Made by a program: the position numbers and the translations under genes. Below the pieces are notes generated by a model. It was not told the origin of the DNA. It saw only the letters and a list, made by a program, of their open reading frames with translations, and did not search any database. 64,000 nucleotides of DNA from Streptomyces sp. NBC_01351 (GTDB lineage: Bacteria; Actinomycetota; Actinomycetes; Streptomycetales; Streptomycetaceae), in assembly GCF_036237315.1 (NCBI RefSeq), contig NZ_CP108356.1:496001-560000 (forward strand), written 5' to 3'. Below are positions 26,549 through 34,565 of this stretch, piece by piece (positions within the stretch are counted from its first letter, which is position 1; every line of letters begins with the position of its first letter).

Positions 26549-27235
26549 GTGCCCGTACCCGTACTTCTCGCCGGCCGCACCGTGCGGCTTGAGCCCCTCG
26601 CCCCCCACCACACCGAGGCCCTGGCCGTGGCCGGGGCCGAGGATCGTACGACTTACGCCTTCACTCCCGTACCCCACGGCGTGCAGGCGTCCCACGAGTA
26701 CATCGAACGTGCCCTCGCCGATCAGGCGGCGGGTCGATCGCTCCCGTTCGCGGTGGTCAGAGCCACCGATGGGCGGGTCGTCGGGTCGACCCGGTTCCTG
26801 GAACTCGACTACTGGCAGGGGCCCCTGGTGTGGCCCGCCGTGCCGGGCGTCCCGTTCGGCGATCCGGCAACGGCGATCCCCGATGCCGCCGAGATCGGCA
26901 ATACCTGGCTGTCCCCGGGCGCCCAGGGCACTGGCATCAACACCGAGGCGAAGCTGCTCATGCTCCGCCATGCCTTCGAGACCTGGGGAGTGCGTCGCAT
27001 CTCGCTGCGCGCGGACGCCCGCAACGGCCGCTCCCGGGCCGCCATGGAACGCCTTGGCTTCACCTGCGAGGGGGTCCGCCGGGCCCATTCGCGGGGGCTC
27101 GACGGGGCGGTCCGCAGTACGGCCTTCTACTCGATCCTCGACGAGGAGTGGCCGGCCGTGCGGTCGATCATCGAGCTGCGACTGTCGCCCGCCGCCGCGC
27201 GCAAGCGCCGCCGCAAGACGCTGGTTCCGGCGTAA
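26549..27235 (+). CDS. GNAT-family N-acetyltransferase (RimJ/RimL type)
   Basis: A 228-residue protein from the GTG at 26549, preceded by a purine-rich AAGGACCGAAGG. VRLEPLAPHHTEALA is the usual first strand and helix. The acetyl-CoA site region is GNTWLSPGAQGTGINTEAKLL, and DARNGRSRAAMERLGF ends the fold. This subgroup acetylates protein N-termini, antibiotics or small amines. The C-terminus is Arg/Lys-rich. An upstream ATG at 26474 is less likely because the added residues do not look like the family. Confidence 0.88.
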   Translation: MPVPVLLAGRTVRLEPLAPHHTEALAVAGAEDRTTYAFTPVPHGVQASHEYIERALADQAAGRSLPFAVVRATDGRVVGSTRFLELDYWQGPLVWPAVPGVPFGDPATAIPDAAEIGNTWLSPGAQGTGINTEAKLLMLRHAFETWGVRRISLRADARNGRSRAAMERLGFTCEGVRRAHSRGLDGAVRSTAFYSILDEEWPAVRSIIELRLSPAAARKRRRKTLVPA

Positions 27236-27320
27236 CGGTCCTGCGGCACTCCGTATCTCCGCATCTCCGTATCTCCGCGTCTGCCCCTCATCCCTCACCC
27301 CCGCCCCCGCCCCCTCGCCA

Positions 27321-28358
27321 TCAGTCGAGGAAGGCGGGGGCGAGGGCCGAGGCCATGAGCCGGGCCGGGTTGCCGGTCCCGTCGGCCGGGAGTGCGTAGA
27401 GGTCGGCTCCGAAGTCCCCGGGCAGGGAGTAGACGACGGTCCGGTCGTCCCTCCACACCAACTGGTCGTCGACGCTGCGCTGCTCGGCGAGCGGGGTCTC
27501 CTCACCGGAGGCCAGGTCCAGCGAGTGCAGCCGCCACGGGGCCTCGGCCGGCAGGCCCTCCACCCGCTTCTTGTACACCAGCCGCTTCCCGCCGGGCGAC
27601 AGCGACGGGCACTCCACGTTCTCGCGCAGGGTGGTCACCGTGCGTGCGGCCAGGTCCCCTCGGACCAGATGGGTGCGGCCGCCCGTGCCCATCGTCGCGT
27701 AGAAGGCCTGCTCATCGGCGAGGAAGGTCACCCCCCAGAAGTTCACGTCGGCGTTCCGGTACTCCTTGCCGTCCTTGAGGATGGTGAATTCCTCCAGGGA
27801 GGCGTCGAGCCGGCCCGTGCGCAGGTCGAGTACCGAGGTCCGCGTGGAGAAGTTCGTACCGGCGTACGAATCCCCGCCGACGAAGACGGTCCACGCGACG
27901 AGGTGCCCGCCGGGCGAGACCCGGGCCCGGGTGGGGATGCCGGCCAGCGCATGCGCGGCCACCTCCTTCAGGCGGGCGTCGAGGACGACGGCCCGGTAGC
28001 CCTCCTGGACCCCGCCCTTGACCGTCTGGAGGCAGATCCCGGTGCCCGCCGCCGCGTGGAAGCGCAGGCAGCTCACCCCGGAGGCGGTACGTGCTCCCTC
28101 GGGCGCGGCGGCGGGGACGGAGACGAGTTCGTCGCGGTGCGGACCCCAGGCCAGGTTGCGGAAGACGATCCGCGGTCCGTCCTCGCCCTCGGTCAGCGAT
28201 AGGTCACCGCGGGTGGCCTGCGGGCCGCCGGCCTGTACCCGGTTCCGCTGCTCGGCCCGATCGGCGGCCCGCAGGAAGGACAGCCCGGCCACCCCGGCGA
28301 GCACGGCCACGACGGCGGCAAAAATCAGGATGCGACGCCGGAGCGACAGGGGTGGCAT
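27321..28358 (-). CDS. membrane-anchored TolB-like beta-propeller protein
   Basis: A 345-residue protein starting MPPLSLRRR, with GGAGGA before the ATG. A single TM helix (about 10-29) is followed by an extracytoplasmic domain. That domain has repeated WD40/PD40-like blades, for example RARVSPGGHLVAWTVF, CPSLSPGGKRLVYKKR and DDQLVWRDDRTVVYSL. Such proteins usually act as scaffolds or sensors rather than enzymes. It is divergent from the esterase gene at 28622. No partner is evident. Confidence 0.8.
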   Translation of the reverse strand: MPPLSLRRRILIFAAVVAVLAGVAGLSFLRAADRAEQRNRVQAGGPQATRGDLSLTEGEDGPRIVFRNLAWGPHRDELVSVPAAAPEGARTASGVSCLRFHAAAGTGICLQTVKGGVQEGYRAVVLDARLKEVAAHALAGIPTRARVSPGGHLVAWTVFVGGDSYAGTNFSTRTSVLDLRTGRLDASLEEFTILKDGKEYRNADVNFWGVTFLADEQAFYATMGTGGRTHLVRGDLAARTVTTLRENVECPSLSPGGKRLVYKKRVEGLPAEAPWRLHSLDLASGEETPLAEQRSVDDQLVWRDDRTVVYSLPGDFGADLYALPADGTGNPARLMASALAPAFLD

Positions 28359-28621
28359 CGTTCCTCCGGGCGGTAGGCGGGTCTGGCGGCGGCGCGGGGG
28401 CACCATACCCAGGGTCATGTGCACTGGCCAGGGGTACTCGGTGGACAGAACCGGAACTCCACCGACCGTCCTGGCACCGGGTAACGGCCTTCTCCGGAAA
28501 GCCCCAAGAGAAGGAAAAATGCGGAACCCGGCCACTCATTCGTTCATCTTCCGAACGGACGGACCCAGCCGCCAGACCACACCGCCCCTTCGGGGCAGCA
28601 CCAGCCGGAGAGCCACCGCAC

Positions 28622-29818
28622 ATGTCGTACTCACCCGACGGGCAGCAGTACCCGCCGCAGCCCCCGCACGGACAACAGCCGCAGTACGGCGGCCAGTACG
28701 GGGATCAGCACGGAGGCCAGTACGGAGGCCCCCAGGGCTACGAACCCGAGCCGCCGCCCCGCAGGTCGCGGGTCCGCCGCTGGGTGATCGCCGGTGCCTC
28801 GGTCCTCGCGCTCGCCGGAATCGCGGCCCTCGTGATGAACCACTACGAGATACCGCCCTTCACCGACAAGGGCTCCGCCGTCTCCTTCGGGCAGCCCCCG
28901 GCCGGCAACGGCAAGAAGGACGGCACGGCCAAGCAGCCCGCGAACTCCAAGATGCTGATGCCCACCGGGCCGGCCGCCGAGTTCAAGAATTCGATGACCC
29001 TGCCGGACGGCACGCACGTGGCCGTCACCACGCTGGACGGCAAGAAGTCCGGCTTCAAGGGCAAGGTCTGGGTCTGGGCTCCCAAGGAGTACGACGACCC
29101 GAAGTTCGCCAAGAGCGGCTTCCCGGTCATGATCGCCCTGCCCGGCGGTGCCGGATTCCCGAACAACTACTGGATGGGCACCGACCTGGGGCTGCAGACC
29201 AGCATCAGCAAGTGGTACGCGGAGGGGAAGAGCAAGCCCTTCATCCTCGCCATGCCGGTGCTGAACCCCGGGCCCGACGACAAGGGCGTCTACTGGGACG
29301 GCTCCGACATCCCCGGTCAGCCCAAGATGGGCACCTGGCTGACCGAGGACGTCCCGGACCTGATGAGGGCGAACTTCCGCACCGTGAAGTCCCGTGACGG
29401 CTGGGCCTTCATGGGCTCGTCCACGGGTGGCTTCGCGGGCCTGAAGGCCGTGCTCAAGCACCCGGACAAGTTCAAGGCCGTGATCGCCTCCGGCCCGGAC
29501 ATCGTCCCGGACTCCTCCCTGTGGAAGGGCTACGACAAGGAGAAGGCCGAGAACAACCCGGAGGTGCTGGCGAAGCAGCTCATCGACCGCAAGGGCCCGG
29601 ACGTCTACCTCGCCTTCCAGGTCGGGGACAGCGAGAACAACAAGAAGACCCTGCCGGACGTGGAGAAGTTCATCGCCACCTACGGCAACAAAGGGCCGGT
29701 CCACACCAGCCTGAAGGTCATCCCGGGCGGCAAGCACAACGCCAAGACCTACGTCCCGAACATGGGCGAGGGCCCGATCCAGTTCATCAGCAAGGTCATG
29801 GAAGGACCCGTCGAATAG
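28622..29818 (+). CDS. membrane-anchored esterase of the antigen 85/esterase D type
   Basis: A 398-residue protein. The N-terminal 40 residues are a cytoplasmic Gln/Tyr/Gly/Pro-rich tail with repeated QYG units, followed by one TM helix (about 54-70). The extracellular alpha/beta hydrolase domain starts near residue 120. The nucleophile elbow is G265-S-S267-T-G269, MIALPGGAGFPNNYW provides the oxyanion side, and the catalytic His is in GGKHNAKTYV near residue 374. The fold is that of mycolyltransferases and S-formylglutathione hydrolases; without mycolic acids the substrate is open. The ATG at 28622 follows a purine-rich stretch, and longer versions would begin in non-coding sequence. Confidence 0.88.
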   Translation: MSYSPDGQQYPPQPPHGQQPQYGGQYGDQHGGQYGGPQGYEPEPPPRRSRVRRWVIAGASVLALAGIAALVMNHYEIPPFTDKGSAVSFGQPPAGNGKKDGTAKQPANSKMLMPTGPAAEFKNSMTLPDGTHVAVTTLDGKKSGFKGKVWVWAPKEYDDPKFAKSGFPVMIALPGGAGFPNNYWMGTDLGLQTSISKWYAEGKSKPFILAMPVLNPGPDDKGVYWDGSDIPGQPKMGTWLTEDVPDLMRANFRTVKSRDGWAFMGSSTGGFAGLKAVLKHPDKFKAVIASGPDIVPDSSLWKGYDKEKAENNPEVLAKQLIDRKGPDVYLAFQVGDSENNKKTLPDVEKFIATYGNKGPVHTSLKVIPGGKHNAKTYVPNMGEGPIQFISKVMEGPVE

Positions 29819-31265
29819 CCCGCGGCCCTTCCACCCGCTCCTCCTTCGACTCCGGCCCGCCGAACATCCTCGGCGGGCCGTTGCCGTCCCAGGGCGCCCA
29901 GCCCGGATCGCCGCCGACCGCGAACCGCACGCAGGCCGCATGCATCTCCTCGGCCAGCGCCTGCGGGGCGTCCGGCCCGGCCAGCCACGAGGCCTCCGGC
30001 ACGCGCAGGGTGTCGAACACGAAGCCGAGTTCCAGGGCGTGGCAGGCGCCGAGCCCCGGTACTCCGGAGGGCCAGCCGAATTCGTACACGTAGCTCGGCG
30101 CGGCCCGCCGGGCCCCGGCGAGCCGCCGCAGCGGGTCGCGCAGCAGCCGGTCCGTGAGCAGCTGCCCCGCGATCTCGGCGGGGCTCGCCCCGGGCAGGGC
30201 GGCGCGCAGCGCCCGTACGTCGGCACGGTCCTTCCCGCTGCGGTAGCGGGCCAGCGCCACGGCGAGCGGGCCGAGCCGGTCCAGGAGCCGCATCCCGCCG
30301 GTGGGGGCGAGCCAGAGCCGGTACTCGTCCCTGGTCCAGCCCAGCAGCAGGGGCACCTCGCTGCGGGCCGCGGCACCTTCGAGGGGGTCGACGGGGAGCG
30401 TGTCCGGGTCGGCCACCAGACCGAAGGCGGGTCCGCCCATGAGCGGGCTCGACTTGCGCAGCACCACCGCCTGCGCGGCGAGCAGGTCCGACAGCGGGGT
30501 GGCGGCGAACGCCCTCGCGGTGGCCTCCACCTTGAGCAGGGAGGCCATCCGTCGCACCATGGCGCGGACCTTGTCGCGCGGCAGCACCTCGGGGGCTCCG
30601 CTCTGCAGGACGGCCTGCGAGAACAGTCCGGTGGCACGCGGGGCGGCGAGGAGGGCGCCGATGCTGATGGCTCCGGCTGATTCGCCGAAGACGGTGACGC
30701 GGGCGGGGTCTCCGCCGAAGGCCTCGATGTTGTCGCGGACCCATTCCAGGGCGGCGATCTGGTCGAGCAGCCCGCGGTTGGCGGGGGCGTCGGGGAAGAG
30801 CCCGTAGCCGAGCACCCCGAGCCGGAAGTTGCAGGAGACCAGCACGACCCCGTCGCGGGCGAAGGCGGCGCCGTCGTAGACGGGCACGGCCGAGGAGCCG
30901 CGGGTGTGGGCGCCGCCGTGCAGCCACACCATGACGGGCAGCCGGGCCGCGGGCGCCGGGTCGGGCGTCCACACGTTGACGGTCAGGCAGTCGTCCCCGG
31001 GGATCCGCGGGTCGGGCAGCAGCGCCGCGAAGGTATCGGGGTAGGGCACCTTGGGCGCGGTGGGCCCGAAGGAACCGGCGTCCCGTACGCCCTCCCAGGC
31101 GGCTGGGGGCGCGGGCGCCGCGAAGCGCAGGGCGCCGACGGGCGGGGCGGCGTAGGGGATGCCCCGGAAGACGGCGCTCCCGTGGACGTCCGTCCGGCCC
31201 TCGACCGTGCCGGACCCGGTCCTGACCCGGGGCCTCGCGCGGTCCCCGTCAGCCGGTGCGCTCAT
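29796..31265 (-). CDS. type B carboxylesterase/lipase
   Basis: A 489-residue cytoplasmic protein starting MSAPADGDRARPRV, with GGAGGAAG before the ATG. The family signatures are ordered normally: FRGIPYAAPPVG near 35, EDCL-like DDCLTVNVWTP near 90, the oxyanion motif WLHGGAH, FGESAGA with the nucleophile Ser near 195, and the catalytic His in GACHALEL near 420. It hydrolyses carboxylic esters; p-nitrobenzyl esterase is the closest named relative by pattern. The 3' end overlaps the convergent esterase gene by 23 nt. Confidence 0.93.
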   Translation of the reverse strand: MSAPADGDRARPRVRTGSGTVEGRTDVHGSAVFRGIPYAAPPVGALRFAAPAPPAAWEGVRDAGSFGPTAPKVPYPDTFAALLPDPRIPGDDCLTVNVWTPDPAPAARLPVMVWLHGGAHTRGSSAVPVYDGAAFARDGVVLVSCNFRLGVLGYGLFPDAPANRGLLDQIAALEWVRDNIEAFGGDPARVTVFGESAGAISIGALLAAPRATGLFSQAVLQSGAPEVLPRDKVRAMVRRMASLLKVEATARAFAATPLSDLLAAQAVVLRKSSPLMGGPAFGLVADPDTLPVDPLEGAAARSEVPLLLGWTRDEYRLWLAPTGGMRLLDRLGPLAVALARYRSGKDRADVRALRAALPGASPAEIAGQLLTDRLLRDPLRRLAGARRAAPSYVYEFGWPSGVPGLGACHALELGFVFDTLRVPEASWLAGPDAPQALAEEMHAACVRFAVGGDPGWAPWDGNGPPRMFGGPESKEERVEGPRAIRRVLP

Positions 31266-31366
31266 CTCTTCCTCCTGCTGTTGCCGGTGCTCGGCGCACG
31301 GTCGCACAGCCCTCCAACGGGTGACAAGGCGTGACCGTGCCCGGGACCCGTCTGGTTGGACGGAGC

Positions 31367-31729
31367 ATGCGATCCCTGCGTATCCACCCCACCCTGCCCG
31401 CCCTGTCCGCCCTGTCCGCCCTGTCCGCCCTGTCCGCCCTGTTGCTGGCGGCGGCAGCGCTGGCCGTCGGCGCCGGTCACGCCGCCGCAGCCGGAGCGGA
31501 CTTCCAGTACCTCGGCCAGGACGACCAGCCCCACCGCCTCGCCGCGCCGAAGGGCTGTGTCGAGGCGGAGGGCGGCGGCAGTCGCGCGGTCTCCAACAAG
31601 ACCCCGGCCACGGCGACCTTCTACCGCGATCCGGGCTGCAAGGGCGAGACGGTCGCCGTCCTGCGGCCGGGCACCGTCACCCAGGTGCGGCCGTACTTCG
31701 CCTCCGTGGCGTTCGCCGTCACCAGGTAG
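31367..31729 (+). CDS. small secreted protein with repeat-expanded signal peptide
   Basis: A 120-residue product starting MRSLRIHPTLPALSALSA. The signal-peptide core contains a run of LSA units encoded by a 9-bp tandem repeat. The mature part (about 83 residues from GADFQYLG) has two Cys, in PKGCVEAE and RDPGCKGETVAVLRPG, which could form one disulfide. The ATFYRDPGCKGETV pattern resembles a beta/gamma-crystallin-like Greek key, but this is a weak similarity by eye. The gene is divergent from the carboxylesterase and precedes the chaplin gene. Function unknown. Confidence 0.68.
   Translation: MRSLRIHPTLPALSALSALSALSALLLAAAALAVGAGHAAAAGADFQYLGQDDQPHRLAAPKGCVEAEGGGSRAVSNKTPATATFYRDPGCKGETVAVLRPGTVTQVRPYFASVAFAVTR
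31400..31441 (+). repeat. 9-bp tandem repeat (GCCCTGTCC) in a signal-peptide coding region
   Basis: Four perfect copies of GCCCTGTCC (31400-31435) are followed by a partial fifth. Each copy encodes Ala-Leu-Ser in frame, so copy-number change keeps the frame and only lengthens or shortens the hydrophobic core. Confidence 0.9.
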
Positions 31730-31825
31730 GCGCAGGGGCCGTGACCCCTTGGCCCTCGCTGCGTTGTATGCCATGTCAAATGCTGCAGATTCTGTGGCTT
31801 CCCATATCTCACGAGGAGATCTTTG

Positions 31826-32110
31826 ATGTCGCGTATCGCGAAGGCATTCGCCATCACCGCTGTGGCCGGTAGCGCCGTTACCGCGGGTGCCGGTCTGGCT
31901 GTCGCCGATGCCGGAGCGCACGGTGCGGCGGCCCACTCCCCCGGTGTCCTGTCGGGCAACCTTCTCCAGGTGCCGGTCCACGTCCCCGTCAACGTCTGCG
32001 GCAACACGGTCAACGTGATCGCGCTGCTCAACCCGGCGTTCGGCAACACCTGCGTCAACGCGTCGGGCGGCGGCGACCACCACACCGAGGGTGGGAGCTA
32101 CGGCCACTGA
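31826..32110 (+). CDS. short chaplin (cell-surface amyloid-forming protein)
   Basis: A 94-residue protein with GAGGAG before the ATG. A Sec signal peptide (residues 1-28) precedes one chaplin domain: GVLSGNLLQVPVHVPVNVCGN then NVIALLNPAFGNTCVN, with Cys58 and Cys76 forming the conserved disulfide. There is no sortase motif, so it is a short chaplin. Chaplins assemble into surface fibrils that let aerial hyphae leave the water film. The His/Gly-rich tail (GGGDHHTEGGSYGH) is longer than in most short chaplins. A strong terminator follows. Confidence 0.96.
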   Translation: MSRIAKAFAITAVAGSAVTAGAGLAVADAGAHGAAAHSPGVLSGNLLQVPVHVPVNVCGNTVNVIALLNPAFGNTCVNASGGGDHHTEGGSYGH

Positions 32111-32140
32111 TCGCCTGATCTTCTGATCGGCTGATCGTCG

Positions 32141-32173
32141 AAAGGGCCCCCGCCGACCGGCGGGGGCCCTTTT
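32141..32173. terminator. strong terminator after the chaplin gene
   Basis: AAAGGGCCCCCGCC pairs with GGCGGGGGCCCTTT, giving a 14-bp stem with a short loop; the A/T flanks give U-runs on both strands. It lies between the chaplin stop and the convergent melD2 stop, so it can serve both. Confidence 0.9.
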
Positions 32174-32193
32174 CGTCTGCCCGCTGCGTGCCG

Positions 32194-33057
32194 TCATGCG
32201 TAGCGGTACACGCCCCGATGGCTGAGCGCCTCGCGCGGGGTGAGGTTCCACGGCGGCATCGGCTCGTCGAGGGCGATGACCCGGCCGCGCTGGAGGTCTC
32301 CGTACGGGAGGGGGGTGGCCGGCAGGTAGCCGGAGCCGGGGTGCTTCGCCTGCCAGCGGTCCCAGATCAGGTCCACGAAGGAGTGGTGCAGCCAGAACGC
32401 GGGGTCGTTGGGCGCGGTGCCGCCCGTCATGTGGCCGCCGATCCACTGGTGGACCTTGTTGTGGTTGCGCCAGCGTTCGCTCTTGGGCACGGACCAGCCC
32501 TCCAGCTTGTTGCGGAAGCCGCCCGCACTGGCAGTGGAGTCCCAGGGCGAGACGTCGTAGGTCGGATCGTCGATCGCCCACCGGAGTTCCGCCGGGGTGG
32601 GGAGCGCGATCGGGTTCTGCGGCCGGCCCAGGTTGCGGGTGAGGAAGGCGGACTCGGTGATGCCGACGGTCACCGTCCAGTTGCCCTTGTCGTAGGCGAA
32701 CGGACCGGTCATGACCTTCCGGTCGCTCGCCCTGCCCGTGCCGCCGAGGAAGTCGTCGGCCCAGAGGGACGAGACCGGGCTGGTGTCGGTGGTCCAGTCC
32801 CAGTAGGGGACGGAGACGCCGGGGTCCACGCGCTGCAGCTCCTTTTCGAACTGCAGCAGGTAGAGCCGGTGCCAGGGGAAGAAGGACGGCGACATGTGTC
32901 CGACGCGGAGCTTGCGGTCGCGGTCGGGCACGAAGTACTTCTCGTGGGTGCGCACGAAGGAGTCGTAGGTGCCGTCGCGCTTCAACTCCAGCACGGCCGC
33001 CGTGAACCGCTTCTTCTGTGCGCTGGTCAGGTCCTTCTGGTTCTGCCGGGTGTACAA
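32194..33057 (-). CDS. melD2: second tyrosinase
   Basis: A 287-residue type 3 copper enzyme from TTG at 33057, with GGGAGGAG seven nt upstream. Copper ligands align with MelC2: His38, His54 and His63 (CuA) and His199, His203 and His225 (CuB, in NHNKVHQW and WLHHSF). It shares blocks such as IPYWDWT-like VPYWDWTTDT and [13 protein letters not shown] with MelC2 but is clearly diverged, so this is an old paralogue rather than a recent copy. It is cotranscribed with the caddie gene upstream. It would oxidise phenols, perhaps lignin-type or secondary-metabolite substrates (inference). Confidence 0.95.
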   Translation of the reverse strand: MYTRQNQKDLTSAQKKRFTAAVLELKRDGTYDSFVRTHEKYFVPDRDRKLRVGHMSPSFFPWHRLYLLQFEKELQRVDPGVSVPYWDWTTDTSPVSSLWADDFLGGTGRASDRKVMTGPFAYDKGNWTVTVGITESAFLTRNLGRPQNPIALPTPAELRWAIDDPTYDVSPWDSTASAGGFRNKLEGWSVPKSERWRNHNKVHQWIGGHMTGGTAPNDPAFWLHHSFVDLIWDRWQAKHPGSGYLPATPLPYGDLQRGRVIALDEPMPPWNLTPREALSHRGVYRYA

Positions 33058-33087
33058 CGCGGGGCTCCTCCCGTTCCCGTACGTGTG

Positions 33088-33462
33088 TCAGCCGTGGTGC
33101 GTGGCCGGCGCGAACGCCAGCTGGACCGTGCCCAGCTCGTCGACGGCGGCGCGGGCCAGTTCAAGGGGCGTCCCGTAGGACTGGAAGTGGTTGATCCCGC
33201 TGAGGTAGCTGCCGTCGGCGCGGCGCATGACGTGCAGGGGGCGGCCGTCGATGCGGACGCCTGCGTGGTCGACTGAGATGTGGCGGCCGCGGTAGGTCTC
33301 CTCCTCGGCGAGGGGGGCCGGCGTCAGCGTCTGCCGGGGGCGCCGGGCGCGCAGTACGGGGGCCAGGGCCACGCCGGTACCGGCGAGCACGGCCGCGGTG
33401 AAGGCCGTACGGAGCATCGCGCGGCGGGTCAGTGGTGCGGCGGCGGTTGCTGCGGACAACAT
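33088..33462 (-). CDS. melD1: second tyrosinase caddie protein
   Basis: A 124-residue protein starting MLSAATAAAPLTRRAMLR, a twin-arginine signal peptide. The mature domain has EETYRGRHISVDHAGVRIDG, PLHVMRRADGSYLSGI, then NHFQSYG and LARAAVDELG. It matches MelC1 in pattern but lacks the His-rich [10 protein letters not shown] segment, and it carries Phe where MelC1 has Tyr102 (NHF against NHY). It ends 30 nt before melD2. Its role is copper loading and Tat export of MelD2. Confidence 0.92.
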   Translation of the reverse strand: MLSAATAAAPLTRRAMLRTAFTAAVLAGTGVALAPVLRARRPRQTLTPAPLAEEETYRGRHISVDHAGVRIDGRPLHVMRRADGSYLSGINHFQSYGTPLELARAAVDELGTVQLAFAPATHHG

Positions 33463-33521
33463 ACGGTCTCCCTCGCTCGGTGGCCGGCGGCTACGGGTCT
33501 AACGCCGCGCGGCGGGCGAGG

Positions 33522-34052
33522 TCACCCTTGAGGGTGCTTGTAGAAGAGGGTGGTGGGGTGCAGGCGGCCGGCCGGGTCGGTGGCGTAGTCGGGGATGGTG
33601 CCGACCTCGGTCCAGCCCGCCCGGCGGTAGACCTGTTCGGCGCCGCTGCCGGTCTCGGTGTCCAGGAACAGCAGGACCACCCCGGCGCGGGCGGCGGCCG
33701 CCTCGGCCTCGGCGAGCAGGGCGCGGGCGGTGCCCCGGCCACGGGCATCCGGATGGACCATGAGCTTGCGCAGCTCGGCGCGGTGGCGGCCGTTGGGCTT
33801 GGACTCCCGGTACCAGCTGACGGTGCCGTCGATGCGACCGTCGCCGCCGGTGCGGGAGACCCACAGGGCGAGGGATCCGTCCTCCACGGCGGGCAGCAGG
33901 GAGTCCCACCAGGCGGCGGCGCCCGCGTGGTCGAGATCGGCGAGGAAGCCGAGCGAGGAGCCGCTCGCCACGATGTCGAGGAGGAGGGCGGCGAGTTCCT
34001 CGCGGTGGGCGCGCAGGCCGGTGGCGTCGAGGGGGCTGATGGGGGCCGTCAT
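33522..34052 (-). CDS. GNAT-family N-acetyltransferase
   Basis: A 176-residue acetyltransferase. The acetyl-CoA pyrophosphate loop is in LMVHPDARGRGTARALLAEAE (RGRGTA), followed by LFLDTETGSGAEQVYRRAGWTEVGTIP, the usual strand-helix-strand end. Family members acetylate small amines or proteins; the substrate is unknown. It runs in the same direction as the half-size TRIC-like gene upstream (16 nt gap) and may share its transcript. Confidence 0.92.
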   Translation of the reverse strand: MTAPISPLDATGLRAHREELAALLLDIVASGSSLGFLADLDHAGAAAWWDSLLPAVEDGSLALWVSRTGGDGRIDGTVSWYRESKPNGRHRAELRKLMVHPDARGRGTARALLAEAEAAAARAGVVLLFLDTETGSGAEQVYRRAGWTEVGTIPDYATDPAGRLHPTTLFYKHPQG

Positions 34053-34068
34053 GCGGCCACCCTACGGA

Positions 34069-34395
34069 TCAGGCAGGGACGCGCTGGAGGCGGGGGAGGT
34101 GGAGGTCGCGGAAGATCGCGGCCATCCGGAGTGCGAAGACGAGGGCCGCGGAGACGGCGGTGTTGACGGTGTCCGGGGCCCCGGCCCAGTGCAGGGCGAG
34201 GTAGGAGGCGGCGCCGGCGAGGGCGGCGGTCGCGTACACCTCCTCGCGCAGCAGCAGCGGCGGGAACTCCCGGCAGAGCACGTCGCGGACGACCTCGCCG
34301 GTGACCCCGGTCAGGGCGGCGAGGATGAGGACGGCGACGGGGGTGACGTGGGCGTCGATGGCGGCCATGCCGAGGAGGTAGAGGGCGTGCAGCAT
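34069..34395 (-). CDS. half-size TRIC/UPF0126-type membrane protein
   Basis: A 108-residue hydrophobic protein with a strong AAGGAGG before its ATG. The region ALTGVTGEVVRDVLCREFPPLLLREEVYATAALAGA matches the second repeat of the UPF0126 (trimeric intracellular cation channel-like, glycine transporter) family, including the G-G-x-x-RDVL core and YATAALAG. Normal members have two such repeats and about 200 residues; only one is present, with a shortened first helix. It may be a true single-repeat version or a truncated gene. Nothing upstream encodes the missing half. Confidence 0.75.
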   Translation of the reverse strand: MLHALYLLGMAAIDAHVTPVAVLILAALTGVTGEVVRDVLCREFPPLLLREEVYATAALAGAASYLALHWAGAPDTVNTAVSAALVFALRMAAIFRDLHLPRLQRVPA

Positions 34396-34430
34396 GGCGT
34401 GGCCTCCTTCACGGGGCAGGGGTCGGTGAC

Positions 34431-34450
34431 GGCAACCCGTCGAGGTTGCC
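34431..34450. promoter_or_regulatory. inverted repeat upstream of the ECF sigma gene
   Basis: GGCAACC-CGTCGA-GGTTGCC has perfect 7-bp arms. It lies in the 170-nt divergent region between the half-size membrane protein and the sigma factor gene. It could be an operator or a hairpin; no regulator family was recognised. Confidence 0.45.
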
Positions 34451-34565
34451 GCACCGCGCGCGCCCGGCGCATCGGCCCTTCGGCCATCCCGCGCGAACGC
34501 TCACGGGCGCCGCGACAAGTACAGGGTGAGGCCGCTACGACACGCGGCCGGGGAGGGGAACGCGT

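Noticed and set aside
28091..28621. Long N-terminal extension of the esterase gene
   Set aside because: The extra sequence overlaps the divergent beta-propeller gene and looks non-coding; the ATG at 28622 with its tail and TM helix is the natural start.
31400..31441. CRISPR-like or structural repeat array
   Set aside because: The units are 9 bp, directly adjacent and in frame inside a signal-peptide coding region; there are no spacers.
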